Shown here: positions 1-9,126 of the stretch, piece after piece
How the letters are laid out: each line of letters opens with the position of its first letter
How positions within the stretch are numbered: the stretch's first letter is position 1
Source of the DNA: DT-110 sp030148525
GTDB taxonomy: Bacteria > Bacteroidota > Bacteroidia > Chitinophagales > Saprospiraceae
Direction of reading: 5' to 3'
DNA: 64,000 nt
Assembly (NCBI GenBank): GCA_965227445.1
Contig: OZ245751.1
Location: 62,001 to 126,000, forward strand
Notes under the pieces: model-generated
The model's input: the letters and a program-made list of their open reading frames with translations, nothing else
What the model was told of the DNA's origin: nothing
The model's database searches: none
Made by a program: the position numbers and the translations under genes

Positions 1-872
1 TATAGGCTGGGTCCGGCCGGGTTTTGTCCCACCAGGAGCAGCTCTTCAGCTGGTTCAGGCAGGTTTTGCTTTCGCAAAAATGGCTGCCGGGAATTCGAAC
101 CTGGCATCGGGCTGCCAGAGCCTGACTGAACCATTTGCTTACCTACCCGCAGCGACTGACCCACAAATATTTGATGGCCCGACAGGCGGTTCCAGTTTTG
201 CAGATCGATTATCTTACACTGGTATTCGCGGGCGAGTCCGTACAGCGTTTCTCCCGACTGCACCCTATGGTATTGCCAGCCCGAACTGGCCAGGGGAGGA
301 TCGATAGGTTCGTCTATCCGAACAAACCAATCGGTGGCCTCGTCCGTGACAACCGTTATCTGATCAAAGGGCATTGCAGGGTGTTTATTATCGAAGGTAA
401 AATGCAAGTCCGCCTTAGTTGTATTAGCGCGCAGCCCCATGCCCGATACGCCAATGGCGGGACCATCGCGTTGGAAAGTACGCCGACGGGCCGTCCAGTC
501 CGTGGTCCCCGACCATTCGTAATCCAAAGGCCCGTGGGTGCCGGCCAACTTATAGGGAAATACCAGGCCCCGGCCCGCCTCCCCAAAATCCCGCCAGAAC
601 AACCGTCGCATCGTGCCCGGCAGGTAATCCGCCTGCACGTGGGAATCGCCAATGTGTACAATTCGTACCACCTGCCGGTCGTCTTCCGCTGCCCGAACGG
701 CATCGAGCTTCCGAAAAAAGCCAGTCAGATGTTCCGGATTTTGGATGGCTAGCTGATCCAGGGCCAACAGGTCGCGGTGGACCTCCCAGAGGCTGTCGGG
801 GTTTTGACTGTAGGAAAACCCTAAAGCAAGTATCCATACGGTTAGAGCGAGTAAGGGACGCGTCACAGACAT
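1..872 (-). CDS. SGNH/GDSL hydrolase with internal LysM domain (3' end outside window)
   Basis: The reading frame is open from an ATG at 872 to the window edge (290 codons), so the C-terminus is missing. The first 23 residues form a signal peptide ending near SYSQ. Residues 75-78 are GDSH, the block I motif of SGNH hydrolases, with Ser77 the likely nucleophile. Residues about 203-245 match a LysM fold (RVQSGETLYGLA, then NRL..HQIFVGQSLRV), which binds N-acetylglucosamine polymers such as peptidoglycan. A Ser/Pro-rich linker follows. It lies downstream of, and in the same direction as, a second SGNH gene. Such pairs often work with an MBOAT acyltransferase in polysaccharide O-acetylation; that partner would lie beyond base 1 and is not seen. 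The substrate is unknown. Confidence 0.8.
   Translation of the reverse strand, partial: MSVTRPLLALTVWILALGFSYSQNPDSLWEVHRDLLALDQLAIQNPEHLTGFFRKLDAVRAAEDDRQVVRIVHIGDSHVQADYLPGTMRRLFWRDFGEAGRGLVFPYKLAGTHGPLDYEWSGTTDWTARRRTFQRDGPAIGVSGMGLRANTTKADLHFTFDNKHPAMPFDQITVVTDEATDWFVRIDEPIDPPLASSGWQYHRVQSGETLYGLAREYQCKIIDLQNWNRLSGHQIFVGQSLRVGKQMVQSGSGSPMPGSNSRQPFLRKQNLPEPAEELLLVGQNPAGPSL
68..80 (-). repeat. T-run/GNRA mini-hairpin motif, copy in CDS
   Basis: On the minus strand this reads TTTTTGCGAAAGC followed by AA, so the flanking T-A pairs extend the stem. It lies in the sense strand of the SGNH/LysM gene, where it encodes FLRKQ. It belongs to the family described in the findings. Confidence 0.7.
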
Positions 873-875
873 AAG

Positions 876-1027
876 AGGTGAAGGTTTAGATTTAGGTTAA
901 GGTTGAGGTTCCCGCCTTTACTGCGTTTCGGCGGGCAGAGAAGGTTGGAGTTTCATTTCCGATTTCCGACCTCTGACTTCTGACTTCCGACCTCTGAATT
1001 CTAAACTCTGACTTCTGATTTCTGCCT
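876..1027. repeat. Heptamer repeat array with embedded CCCGCC...GGCGGG dyad
   Basis: The gap between the two SGNH genes consists of degenerate 7-bp units (CTGACTT, CCGACCT and relatives, then GGTTTAG, TTAAGGT). A short dyad, CCCGCC at 911-916 and GGCGGG at 930-935, sits inside. Read on the minus (sense) strand, the units are purine-rich (TCAGAAG, TCGGAAG) and start within about 10 nt of the stop codon of the upstream gene. No coding potential is credible here. Confidence 0.75.
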
Positions 1028-2512
1028 TCACAACTCAAGTCCTTCCGGGGTCTGCCGATAATCTTCGTAGCCATTCATCAGGAAGTCCAGCAACAGGTCG
1101 GACGCTACATTGGCTCCCTTGAAATTGAAATGGGTGTAATCGTAATTGGCGAGGCGGGGGCGTTCGTCATCTACCCAACTTACCATGCTGCCGGGACCGC
1201 CCATGGCTTCGTAAAGACTGAAAAAGGTGATTCCGGTCTGTCGGGCAGCACGGCGTTGCACATTGGTAACGCGGGGTACGCTGGGGTCGGTTTGCATCTG
1301 ACCATTGAGTTTGGTGCCTTTGTCGGGAACGCCAATTAGCAGGATGGGAACGCCGGGCATGGTGCGCTGGAAACGCTCAATAACGCTGATCAACTGGCGC
1401 TCATACCAATCGTATCCGTGTACACGGGCGTTTATGACATTAAGACCATATTGAAGAATGATGAGATCGTAATCCAGTTTTTCCTGGAAGTGCTTCATCA
1501 CCGATGAACTGATGCCCAGGAGTGCTCGTCCCGAGTTTCCGCGGCACGGAAAGTTGTCGACAATGATGCCCTGCTCACTTTCCAGACTAACTCCGTAGAG
1601 TGGGTAGGTGCCGTACATGTCGAATTGCAGACGAACCCGGTCGGCCACCGAATCCGTAAGGACCACCTCGTTGACCAGTTCGGGAGCTGAAAGGGTGTGT
1701 GTGTTGGATTGTCCGTTGGCATAACTGTAGACCGAACCGTAAGCACGGCCAGTAGAATCTGCCTGCGGGCGTCCGTAGAAAAGGCGGGACTGATCGAAGG
1801 TACGCGTACCGGTAAACCAACGACTACCGCGGTACTGAACCCAGTACTCATCGGAGGCAGGTTCTTCAGTGAGCAGGGAGTCCACTGCCAAAGAGTCGGG
1901 GAGGGGAGGAGCCTGGTCGGCCACGAAGTATTCCCCGGAAATGCCCCGCAGCAGCTTGCGGTCATTCGATTCGCCGATGACATTGCGGTACCAATTATTG
2001 GAAAACGAATGGCGCACCGAACGGCGGAAGCCCGGTATTTCCGACATAATTGGCACGAAGCCTACCCCGTTTCCACCGAAACGCTGCTGCATGCTGTCGC
2101 GAAAAGTCATGCACATGAGATCGCCCTCGATGGAGCTATCACCGTAATAGGCGATGCGGATCTGGCCCTTATTTTGCTGAAGCTCTAAAAAAAAGGAATC
2201 CAACTGGTTCAGTCCGGTGTAGTCGCCGATCAAGGGTGGAATATCGGCGGGGATGGCTTCTGCGGAGGTTGGAGGTGCGGCCAGGAGGGAATCCAGTCTG
2301 ACGGAGTCCAGGGCTATGGAGTCGGGCAGCGATACCTGTGTCTGCACCGAATCAGGGGTCGCCGGAGCTACCCGGGCCGTGAACAAATAGGAATAGGTGC
2401 GAAAATGCTGCCGGAGAAAGGCCGAACGCTGGTGAATCGACGGGTAGATCAGTAGCCAGGCAGCGGCTAGCAGCATGAGGAGGTATCCGCGAAAGATGGG
2501 CCTTCGTAGCAT
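1028..2512 (-). CDS. SGNH/GDSL hydrolase, membrane-anchored or secreted
   Basis: A 494-residue protein. The frame can be extended to a TTG at 2524, but the ATG at 2512 is preferred because it puts a signal-anchor (RGYLLMLLAAAWLLIY) at the N-terminus. GDSS at residues 124-127 is block I (Ser126). DYTH at residues 458-461 supplies the Asp and His of block V. A core helix-strand region around LIILQYGLNVIN and the segment GVPILLIGVPDKG fit the SGNH fold. The enzyme probably deacylates or transfers acyl groups on a periplasmic polysaccharide; this is inferred from family and pairing. It is followed by the related SGNH/LysM gene after a heptamer array. Confidence 0.8.
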   Translation of the reverse strand: MLRRPIFRGYLLMLLAAAWLLIYPSIHQRSAFLRQHFRTYSYLFTARVAPATPDSVQTQVSLPDSIALDSVRLDSLLAAPPTSAEAIPADIPPLIGDYTGLNQLDSFFLELQQNKGQIRIAYYGDSSIEGDLMCMTFRDSMQQRFGGNGVGFVPIMSEIPGFRRSVRHSFSNNWYRNVIGESNDRKLLRGISGEYFVADQAPPLPDSLAVDSLLTEEPASDEYWVQYRGSRWFTGTRTFDQSRLFYGRPQADSTGRAYGSVYSYANGQSNTHTLSAPELVNEVVLTDSVADRVRLQFDMYGTYPLYGVSLESEQGIIVDNFPCRGNSGRALLGISSSVMKHFQEKLDYDLIILQYGLNVINARVHGYDWYERQLISVIERFQRTMPGVPILLIGVPDKGTKLNGQMQTDPSVPRVTNVQRRAARQTGITFFSLYEAMGGPGSMVSWVDDERPRLANYDYTHFNFKGANVASDLLLDFLMNGYEDYRQTPEGLEL

Positions 2513-2631
2513 AGCGAAGAGCAATATACGGAAATTGACCGGAGGGCTTCATAAAAAGGCGGCCCCGGTACATTCCGGGGCCGCCTTGGAAAATCACGCT
2601 ATAATAACACTCTTTAGATCCCGGGGTTACC

Positions 2632-5600
2632 CTAACGGGTACTTTGGATCACTATTTTTTGACTGAATGGCTGATCGGTACCGGACACTTGAATCCAGTA
2701 AATACCATCTTGTAGATTACTCATATCTAGTGTGTTAGATCCTGAGGTGGATTGCCAGTTCTTGATGATCTGCCCATAACCATTGACTAATTGGAGATTG
2801 ACCGACTCTTGGTAGGGCCAGTAGAACTGAGCCCGATCCACCACCGGATTCGGGAAGACACCGGCCTTCTTATCGGATGCCGTAGCGAGGGCGACAGTAG
2901 TCTGTCTGGCAGGGGAAGCTATAGGCTCGACCACCAGGTGAACATTGCGATCAAAACTGTAGGTCCCGTCTCCATTACAGAGGGCAACCTCTGCTTCCAT
3001 AAAGGTTGGATTCTCACCGATCAAAATATCGTCGACCCACCAGCCCTTGCCGGGAACGAGGTAGTCGGAGGCAAAGCGAAAGCGGATCAGCACTTCCTGT
3101 CCAGCCAGAGGAGCTAAATCAACCTGACTTTTTATCCATCCCTGACTATTGCCACTAAAGGCAAGACCTCCGAGTAATGGGTTATCAATAGCCAGAACTT
3201 GCCGGTTGTAGCCATTTTCGGTGAATAAAGGACCCAGGTCATTCCAGGTGAGTCCGCCATCGGTAGATGTTTCAACTACTCCGCCGTCCAATCCTTCTTC
3301 CGTATCAAAGCGATGCCAGAAAACCAATTGGGTTTCGGGGGTTATAGTAACCGGGTTCTGTAGGTTTAGACTTTGATTACTCAACTGGTTTGGATTGCGG
3401 ACAAACCAGGCCTGACGGCCGCTATTGGCATCGGAGGTTGTGATCGACCAGGGTTCCAAACCTGGTCCTGCTGACCAATGCCTGGCCCCTTCTTCCGCCG
3501 TTTCGTAGGTGTTCACTTTGGTAGCCCTGGGTACGTTCGGACGGGCGGTCATCGTCCAGGTGGCCCGTTCGCCGGCCTGCAGGTTGCGGCCCCAGGCGAA
3601 TATGCGTCCTATGCGGCGCCAAAAACGTACATCACCCTTATCAACTACCTCCAGTCCATCCGGCAGTAACTCCGAGAAGAACACAAATTTTTGCTTAACA
3701 CTACCGGTATTTGTCAGTTCGTATTCAATATTAACTGGTTCTCCGTTGGTCAGGAGTAGCGATCCGGTTGATCTCCGGATGACTACCTCACTGTTACAGT
3801 CCGCAGGCAAATCGAAAGCAGGTGTTTCGTCACCTATTTCGGAGGTACCGGCATCGGCACTGAAGCCCATACCTCTCCCCGCGAATGATTGCCAGATGAG
3901 ACACCGGTGTTGACCGCCGTACAGCAACTGGTCAGCCGCCAGGAGGGCGTCCCTGCTATCGATCAGGGTCGGATTACAGGGTTGAAGTCGCAGACTTTGC
4001 ATTACCAGGCGAATAGCGCGATTATTTCCACCGTCGCCCCCGATTAGATCGGTGTCGTATCCATACAGGTCGATCAGGCCCCAGGTGAAATCCCAGAGTG
4101 CAGATGCAAATATGAATCCAACACCGTGAGGTACTGTAATTTCAGGTTTAGTTAAATCCGAATAGGTGTATGGGTTAACCGACAAATCCCGGGCGTAGGG
4201 AGCGGGGCGTAACCCGGTTTGAAAAGGTTTATTATTCAATAGGTAGTTACCAATACCCCGGCCCCGCTGACCCCGGTCGGCCAGGTCGTATTCCGTCATG
4301 GTAGTCATCAGGGCAAAATAGTCGCTCCAGCCCTCGCCGGCTTGTTCATTGCCTCCCAGGCATGCCTGGCCTGGCCCACCCGTCAAACGTGTGGATACCC
4401 CATGGGCATACTCATGCCAGATGATTCCCTGGTCGAGGGATGCATCCCGGGCGGGAGGTGGCGATTCGCGGTAGGCCAAACGGACAGTGGTAACTCCTTC
4501 AGCGATTGCTTTTTTGAGTAGCTGTCCGTCGTGGAAACCGATCATTACACTGGGAATAACGATGCCTTCGGTACCTTCGCCGCCCATGGCGATGGGTTCT
4601 GCATTGGGGTCATCGTTGATGATAATTGCTCCAATGGCACCGCCCAATTGGGCGCCCATAATCTTTTCAGCAAATGAACAGGTGCCACGGTCGATGAGGA
4701 CGTAGCGTCCAAATACATCGTTGTTGGGCGGTAAGCCGACACCGAATCCCGTGCCACACCCCTGTGTGGCCGTGCCATCAGGCGCTAATGGGCTGGATTC
4801 AACCAGAACAATTTCGCCTTCAGTGCCCTCGGTGCTAATGTCCTGGCCAAAGGTAGCGGCTACTCCCTGAATCCAGTCTGAGGACAGAGATGGCCCGCCC
4901 GTAACCTCCAGAATGTCGCTGGGCCCCAGTTGATTCCACAAATACAGTTCCATACGGGGGGCAAGTCCGTCTACCGGGGTGAAAAAACTGGCATTATTTT
5001 CGTCGCTTCCGTCTTGTACTTCAGTTTGGACGGCGTCCAGTCCCAGTCCGCCCTTACCAAGGTTGCTGTGTTGAAAATTACCGCTTACTTCATCAAAACC
5101 GTAGTGATAAAAGAAATCGTGGGCTGAGTTTGTCCAGAAAAAAGCGTTGGTGATAGCTGCATCGCGATAGGTGGACGGGTTCTGACTGGTATCGAGGGGA
5201 AAGTCGAAATTCAGAGGACTAAATACCCCAAGCCCTCCTGAAGCAGGAGTTCCCGTATTCAGGCCCGAAGGATCAGTATAGGTATAGGTGTTGTTCCCAC
5301 GGGTGACGGAGTAACTGATTAATCCATCGTTGTGCCATCCGTTTGGTGAGGCCACAGGGTCACCATTGGTGGTAATCAGAGTGCGTGAACCGTGTACCGG
5401 AGATTCCACCCCTGCCGGAAATACCCGATAGGTATTCCCGGAGGCAGTGGTTTCAGGATGTAGGATTGGGGTTATATGGGTATGGTCATGGGACACTGCA
5501 CCTGAATTAACATGGGAAAAGGTACAGTGCAGTACTAAGTCTTTTTTGGAAATAACAGATCCCGTTTGGGCATCGATAGTCGTTCGCCAGAACGATTGTT

Positions 5601-6162
5601 GATCGGAGGGGAAAATCTCCGTCAACCAGGCTGGGCGCAGTTGGTCACCAACAACGGTCCAGATTTTTTGGGCTTTAGCTGGTTGTGCCAACTGATCGGG
5701 CAGATCGAAATAATAGGAGCCGTTTCGCTTAGTTCCCTCCGGAAGAGAAGCACCCGATCTGATGCGCAGGTCAGGCATACTATCCAGGCTTTTCCTGATT
5801 GCCGTAGTGGCATCTAATGTATGTTCCGTAAGTGGAATAACGAGATTATGTACAAAATCGTCCTGTACGTACTGTATCTTGTTATCGCGAAGGTGCAAAC
5901 TGAGGGTGTATCCATCGACCGGAATATTTGCGAACGTTTGCTGAAGGTAGATGTGAGTTATCCCGGATTTGGTTTCGGTGTATTGGTCAGAGACCGTAAA
6001 AGACGTCCATTTGGCAGGTTTTTCCTGCCAGCTGTCGTATTGGTCATTGAGTAATTGGCGAATAGTCGCTGCATCGTAAAGGCTGCCGTTTTGGGCGGCC
6101 CCGGGCGGACTACTCAAGGCAAAAAAGGCCCAGCAGGCGATTAGAGTAAAGTGTTTTTTCAT
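2632..6162 (-). CDS. Secreted M36 (fungalysin) metalloprotease with PA domain and T9SS sorting domain
   Basis: The start is placed at ATG 6162 (1176 residues), which gives a clean signal peptide ending GAAQ; the longer frame adds 33 residues without one. In order: an FTP-type propeptide (about 30-110), the M36 catalytic region interrupted by a protease-associated (PA) insert (about 440-560), HEYAH at 583-587 with the third zinc ligand in GEGWSD (Glu610), a DUF11/CARDB-like domain (about 760-860), a jellyroll-like domain with TSTDGGLTW, and a C-terminal T9SS type A domain starting VFPNP near 1100. It is expected to be exported by Sec, then across the outer membrane by T9SS, and to degrade extracellular protein. 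It is transcribed divergently from the 505-residue gene. Confidence 0.93.
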   Translation of the reverse strand: MKKHFTLIACWAFFALSSPPGAAQNGSLYDAATIRQLLNDQYDSWQEKPAKWTSFTVSDQYTETKSGITHIYLQQTFANIPVDGYTLSLHLRDNKIQYVQDDFVHNLVIPLTEHTLDATTAIRKSLDSMPDLRIRSGASLPEGTKRNGSYYFDLPDQLAQPAKAQKIWTVVGDQLRPAWLTEIFPSDQQSFWRTTIDAQTGSVISKKDLVLHCTFSHVNSGAVSHDHTHITPILHPETTASGNTYRVFPAGVESPVHGSRTLITTNGDPVASPNGWHNDGLISYSVTRGNNTYTYTDPSGLNTGTPASGGLGVFSPLNFDFPLDTSQNPSTYRDAAITNAFFWTNSAHDFFYHYGFDEVSGNFQHSNLGKGGLGLDAVQTEVQDGSDENNASFFTPVDGLAPRMELYLWNQLGPSDILEVTGGPSLSSDWIQGVAATFGQDISTEGTEGEIVLVESSPLAPDGTATQGCGTGFGVGLPPNNDVFGRYVLIDRGTCSFAEKIMGAQLGGAIGAIIINDDPNAEPIAMGGEGTEGIVIPSVMIGFHDGQLLKKAIAEGVTTVRLAYRESPPPARDASLDQGIIWHEYAHGVSTRLTGGPGQACLGGNEQAGEGWSDYFALMTTMTEYDLADRGQRGRGIGNYLLNNKPFQTGLRPAPYARDLSVNPYTYSDLTKPEITVPHGVGFIFASALWDFTWGLIDLYGYDTDLIGGDGGNNRAIRLVMQSLRLQPCNPTLIDSRDALLAADQLLYGGQHRCLIWQSFAGRGMGFSADAGTSEIGDETPAFDLPADCNSEVVIRRSTGSLLLTNGEPVNIEYELTNTGSVKQKFVFFSELLPDGLEVVDKGDVRFWRRIGRIFAWGRNLQAGERATWTMTARPNVPRATKVNTYETAEEGARHWSAGPGLEPWSITTSDANSGRQAWFVRNPNQLSNQSLNLQNPVTITPETQLVFWHRFDTEEGLDGGVVETSTDGGLTWNDLGPLFTENGYNRQVLAIDNPLLGGLAFSGNSQGWIKSQVDLAPLAGQEVLIRFRFASDYLVPGKGWWVDDILIGENPTFMEAEVALCNGDGTYSFDRNVHLVVEPIASPARQTTVALATASDKKAGVFPNPVVDRAQFYWPYQESVNLQLVNGYGQIIKNWQSTSGSNTLDMSNLQDGIYWIQVSGTDQPFSQKIVIQSTR

Positions 6163-6216
6163 GTTATTATAGCTTCTGACAACAATGTCTTCCTTTTCGC
6201 TTAAACAAAAGGTTTG

Positions 6217-6247
6217 ATCTGATTTTTGCGAAAGCATGAGAAAAAAA
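6217..6247 (+). repeat. Left copy of 31-bp inverted repeat (contains T-run/GNRA motif)
   Basis: Begins ATCTGATTTTTGCG and ends GAGAAAAAAA. It is inverted relative to 8780-8810, matching at 30 of 31 positions. The two copies enclose the two plus-strand genes at 6351 and 7961. The inner 13 bases (6223-6235) are the TTTTTGCGAAAGC motif that recurs elsewhere. Confidence 0.8.
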
Positions 6248-6350
6248 GAGACACGATTCAATGGTAATTACGTACCTGCTTGTAAATCCGGTTTTAGGTT
6301 TTTTAGAAAATATACATTTTTTGCAATCCCGATATAGCTGCGAATGAATT

Positions 6351-7868
6351 ATGCTATTAATTGAAAAGTTGGTGAAATTGCTGGATGAGGCACATTTTGA
6401 GGTATTTAGGGATCACCTTAAAGTGCATAGCATACGCTCGTACTATCCATTAGCATTGGTTGATGTTATCGATCGAAACGTCGAAGTGAGTCAGGAAACA
6501 GATGAACTATGCCGTAAAGTCTACGGTCTGGAAGAAGTAACGGAAAAGGATCGCAAGAAATTTTTTCAACTGGCTTATTACACCTTTCGGTTCTCGGCTC
6601 ATTTGATTAAGAACTATCCGGATTACCTGAGTGGGAATGTTTTTCAGATCCAGCGACTGATCAATGAAGGGCAACCGGTACGTGCTGAAGCCCGACTGCA
6701 GATACTATTGGAGTTAGCCGAAAAGATCGAGGATTTTCCAACACTCTACCGCGCACTATTGATTCAGATCCAGAAACTCCAATTGGAAGAATCGAACCGC
6801 CAAACAAATCGGTTTTACGAACAAATAGCAATCATTCAACGGCACCAGCAGGATTTACACAGCATTCTGACGTATTTAAACGAACATTTTTCGCCGAAAG
6901 GCAAGCCTAAGGAGGGAGAACAACCGGATGAGCATCTGGCTTTTTTCCAACAATTTCAGGAAAGCGAAGCTTTTTTGGTTCGTAAAATGGCACGCTTTGC
7001 TCAGTGCTACGTACGCTATTACCTTCGTCACGCCAGTTTTTATGAAGCTGGTAATAAGGCGGAGATGGATGCGCTCACCGAAGACCTGGAGAAATACGAT
7101 TACATTTATTTGCCGTTCATGCTGAATATTCGTCCCCGCCTGGCTTTTTTGCAGATGAATTATACCATTAGGGCGATGGATACGGACCGCATGCTGGAGG
7201 CGGCTGATCACATCATGGAAGAAAGTCAGGCTAACCTGTACTGGAATTCTTTCGTTAATCTTCCTGAGTTATTCTCTATTGGGGTACAAGCCAGCCACTA
7301 CGTCAGTAATTACATGACGAGTTACCGGGATGATCATTTGTCGGTCCTTGACCAAAAGGTTAAAGATCAGGTTGGGAAACTCCGGGAGCGGTGCGAGAAA
7401 ATTCTGGAGAATAAGCAGTTGGAAGCGACCTACACCCTGCGGTATATTAACATATTGAGTATGTATTGTGGATTACTGCTGTTGGGTGATGAAGCGGATA
7501 ATCGCAAAGCCATTGAACGGTTGGAGTCTATTTTTGTACTCTACCAGCAAATTCCATTTCATTCATTTATTGATGGGATCTACACCACGTTGATCATGGC
7601 AGCCTTTAATATACAGGATCACGATAAGGTGGAAGAAGCCTATCGTCGATACAAGAAATCGACGCGCAAGAAGGTGGTAAATCCCGAAAACGATCTCACC
7701 ATCCTGGGGATGTACTATTCCTCGAAGTGGTTAGCTACGGGGCGCTCACAGTATGTGAAAAAGCTGGAAGCTATGTTGGAACAGACCCGGGAAAGCCATC
7801 TGCACGGAACGGGAAAGTTAATTTCGGCAGTGGTGGAATACTACGAAATTCCGATTGAACTTGTTTGA
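6351..7868 (+). CDS. Unknown all-helical protein, 505 residues
   Basis: I do not recognise a family. The protein starts at an ATG and has no signal peptide or membrane segment, so it is probably cytoplasmic. It is rich in long amphipathic helices with Leu, Glu, Lys and aromatic residues, and could be a helical-repeat (TPR-like) scaffold: segments such as the ones near residues 95-180 and 330-480 have helix-turn-helix spacing. No catalytic motif is visible. It is divergent from the fungalysin gene and followed after about 90 bp by a secreted lamin-tail protein. Both genes lie inside a 31-bp inverted repeat. Base composition is somewhat more AT-rich than in neighbouring enzyme genes. Confidence 0.7.
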   Translation: MLLIEKLVKLLDEAHFEVFRDHLKVHSIRSYYPLALVDVIDRNVEVSQETDELCRKVYGLEEVTEKDRKKFFQLAYYTFRFSAHLIKNYPDYLSGNVFQIQRLINEGQPVRAEARLQILLELAEKIEDFPTLYRALLIQIQKLQLEESNRQTNRFYEQIAIIQRHQQDLHSILTYLNEHFSPKGKPKEGEQPDEHLAFFQQFQESEAFLVRKMARFAQCYVRYYLRHASFYEAGNKAEMDALTEDLEKYDYIYLPFMLNIRPRLAFLQMNYTIRAMDTDRMLEAADHIMEESQANLYWNSFVNLPELFSIGVQASHYVSNYMTSYRDDHLSVLDQKVKDQVGKLRERCEKILENKQLEATYTLRYINILSMYCGLLLLGDEADNRKAIERLESIFVLYQQIPFHSFIDGIYTTLIMAAFNIQDHDKVEEAYRRYKKSTRKKVVNPENDLTILGMYYSSKWLATGRSQYVKKLEAMLEQTRESHLHGTGKLISAVVEYYEIPIELV

Positions 7869-7913
7869 AATCATAAAATCATGTATTTTTGGCATTGATC
7901 TGATTTTTGGTGA

Positions 7914-7934
7914 TAGCTATTTCCTGAGACACCC
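7914..7934 (+). repeat. Inner inverted repeat, left copy
   Basis: TAGCTATTTCCTG then AGACACCC. An inverted partner lies at 8846-8867. The pair brackets the gene at 7961-8779. Confidence 0.65.
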
Positions 7935-7960
7935 ATTGTTTGACTTTTAAGCTATTCGCC

Positions 7961-8779
7961 ATGAAAAACGTATGTACACTTCTTTTGCTATGGGCTTTTT
8001 CCGCCAGCTCATGGGCTCAATCTTATTTCATCAATGAAGTTGATTATCTCGGTGGCCGGCAGGGCCTGGAGATAGCAGGTTCAGATGGAACAGATCTTTC
8101 GAACGCATCTCTGGTTTTCTATAAAGTTGACGGTACGATCTATAAGATTGATTACCTGAATGGAACCATTCCCACTCTTGGTGGGCAGAATGGAACCGTG
8201 TGGTACGATGTTGCCATGACCGACCCTGGAGAAGCCACGGACGGTGGTTCGGTAGCGCTGGTCGATCAGTCCGGGCAGGTGATCAACTTCATTACTTACG
8301 GGTTGTCAGTCGGTGTCACAGCAGTGGAAGGAGCAGCCGTCGGGCAGACCGCTGAACTAATAGGTCCCCAGCTTTTACCCGATGCCACCCTCCAATTGAT
8401 CGGCCGGGGATTGACCTACGCTGATTTTATCTGGAGCCTGCCGGGGCTAGGTACACCCGGATTGCCCAATCTGGACCAAACTTTTTCCGGTTTACTGGCT
8501 GGTCTGTCGGGGATCTCCCCGGAAAGAACACCGGCGTCGGTGCAAATATGGCCAAACCCAACTCAGGGTCAGGTACGGGTGGAACTAGGTCAACATCAGT
8601 CTGCTGGCCGACTGGAAGTTCAGTTAACAGATCTTTCGGGACGAGTGCTTCAGCGCGCTGTGACCCACCCGGCGAGTGTCATCGAATGGTCCCTTGCTCA
8701 GCTTCCCAAAGGCATGTATATCGTGCGTATCCAACAAGATGAAAAGCTGGTAGAACAGCATAAGTTGGTCAAGTCCTGA
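7961..8779 (+). CDS. Secreted lamin-tail-like protein with T9SS sorting domain
   Basis: A 272-residue protein. The ATG at 7961 is preferred over a TTG at 7940 because it begins directly with a signal peptide ending SSWAQ. The N-terminal half (FINEVDYLGG...GLEIAGSDGTDLSNASLVFY) resembles lamin-tail (LTD) domains found in Bacteroidota surface proteins. A low-complexity link follows, then a T9SS type A domain (VQIWPNPTQGQVRV... through GMYIVRIQQDEKLVEQHKLV). It is likely displayed or released at the cell surface. No enzymatic residues are evident. It lies between inner and outer inverted repeats together with the unknown 505-residue protein. Confidence 0.8.
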   Translation: MKNVCTLLLLWAFSASSWAQSYFINEVDYLGGRQGLEIAGSDGTDLSNASLVFYKVDGTIYKIDYLNGTIPTLGGQNGTVWYDVAMTDPGEATDGGSVALVDQSGQVINFITYGLSVGVTAVEGAAVGQTAELIGPQLLPDATLQLIGRGLTYADFIWSLPGLGTPGLPNLDQTFSGLLAGLSGISPERTPASVQIWPNPTQGQVRVELGQHQSAGRLEVQLTDLSGRVLQRAVTHPASVIEWSLAQLPKGMYIVRIQQDEKLVEQHKLVKS

Positions 8780-8810
8780 TTTTTTTCCCATGCTTTCGCA
8801 AAAATCAGAT
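8780..8810 (-). repeat. Right copy of 31-bp inverted repeat (contains T-run/GNRA motif)
   Basis: Read on the minus strand it begins ATCTGATTTTTGCG and ends GGGAAAAAAA, differing at one base from 6217-6247. It starts at the base after the stop codon of the lamin-tail gene. Confidence 0.8.
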
Positions 8811-8845
8811 GAGGCGCTGGATTTCCTTATTTCGCAATAAGTTGC

Positions 8846-8867
8846 GGGTGTTTACAGGAAATAGCTA
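8846..8867 (-). repeat. Inner inverted repeat, right copy
   Basis: On the minus strand TAGCTATTTCCTG then TAAACACCC, the partner of 7914-7934. Confidence 0.65.
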
Positions 8868-8906
8868 GTTGTCAAAAACCAACTAAAAGAGGATTGAAAT
8901 AGGGAG

Positions 8907-8939
8907 GGAAGCAGACATAGGTGTGCTTCCTTCTTTTTT
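8907..8939 (+). terminator. Rho-independent terminator
   Basis: The stem GGAAGCA / TGCTTCC (8907-8913 with 8924-8930) is followed by a T-rich run to 8939. It probably ends transcripts from the two-gene unit at 6351-8779. Confidence 0.75.
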
Positions 8940-9072
8940 GCCCCTTGATTTGTTTTGCTATTGCCGATGCAAAAGGTGCGTCTGCCCTTTCGTTACAGAG
9001 GAATTATGGCGATAGCGGGAAGCGTGCCGGCCAAATTGGCTTCGCGCTTCCTTTTTCGCCTTTTGGTAAAAG

Positions 9073-9108
9073 AAAAACCCGACTGTCGGTTACGACAGTC
9101 GGGTTTTT
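9073..9108. terminator. Bidirectional terminator
   Basis: A perfect 16-bp stem (AAAAACCCGACTGTCG with its complement) has a GTTA loop and T-runs on both strands. It lies just after the stop of the minus-strand DUF4870 gene and after the plus-strand terminator at 8907. Confidence 0.85.
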
Positions 9109-9126
9109 CGTGTACGGTTGCGGTAC

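Noticed and set aside
83..158. tRNA-like sequence on the minus strand (GGTTCGAATTCC near a CAGCCA end, about 76 nt)
   Set aside because: T-arm and acceptor pairing have mismatches, no good D-arm or anticodon arm forms, and the SGNH/LysM reading frame continues through it.
135..752. Plus-strand ORF of 205 codons
   Set aside because: It lies opposite the SGNH/LysM gene, which has a signal peptide and recognised motifs; the plus frame has none.
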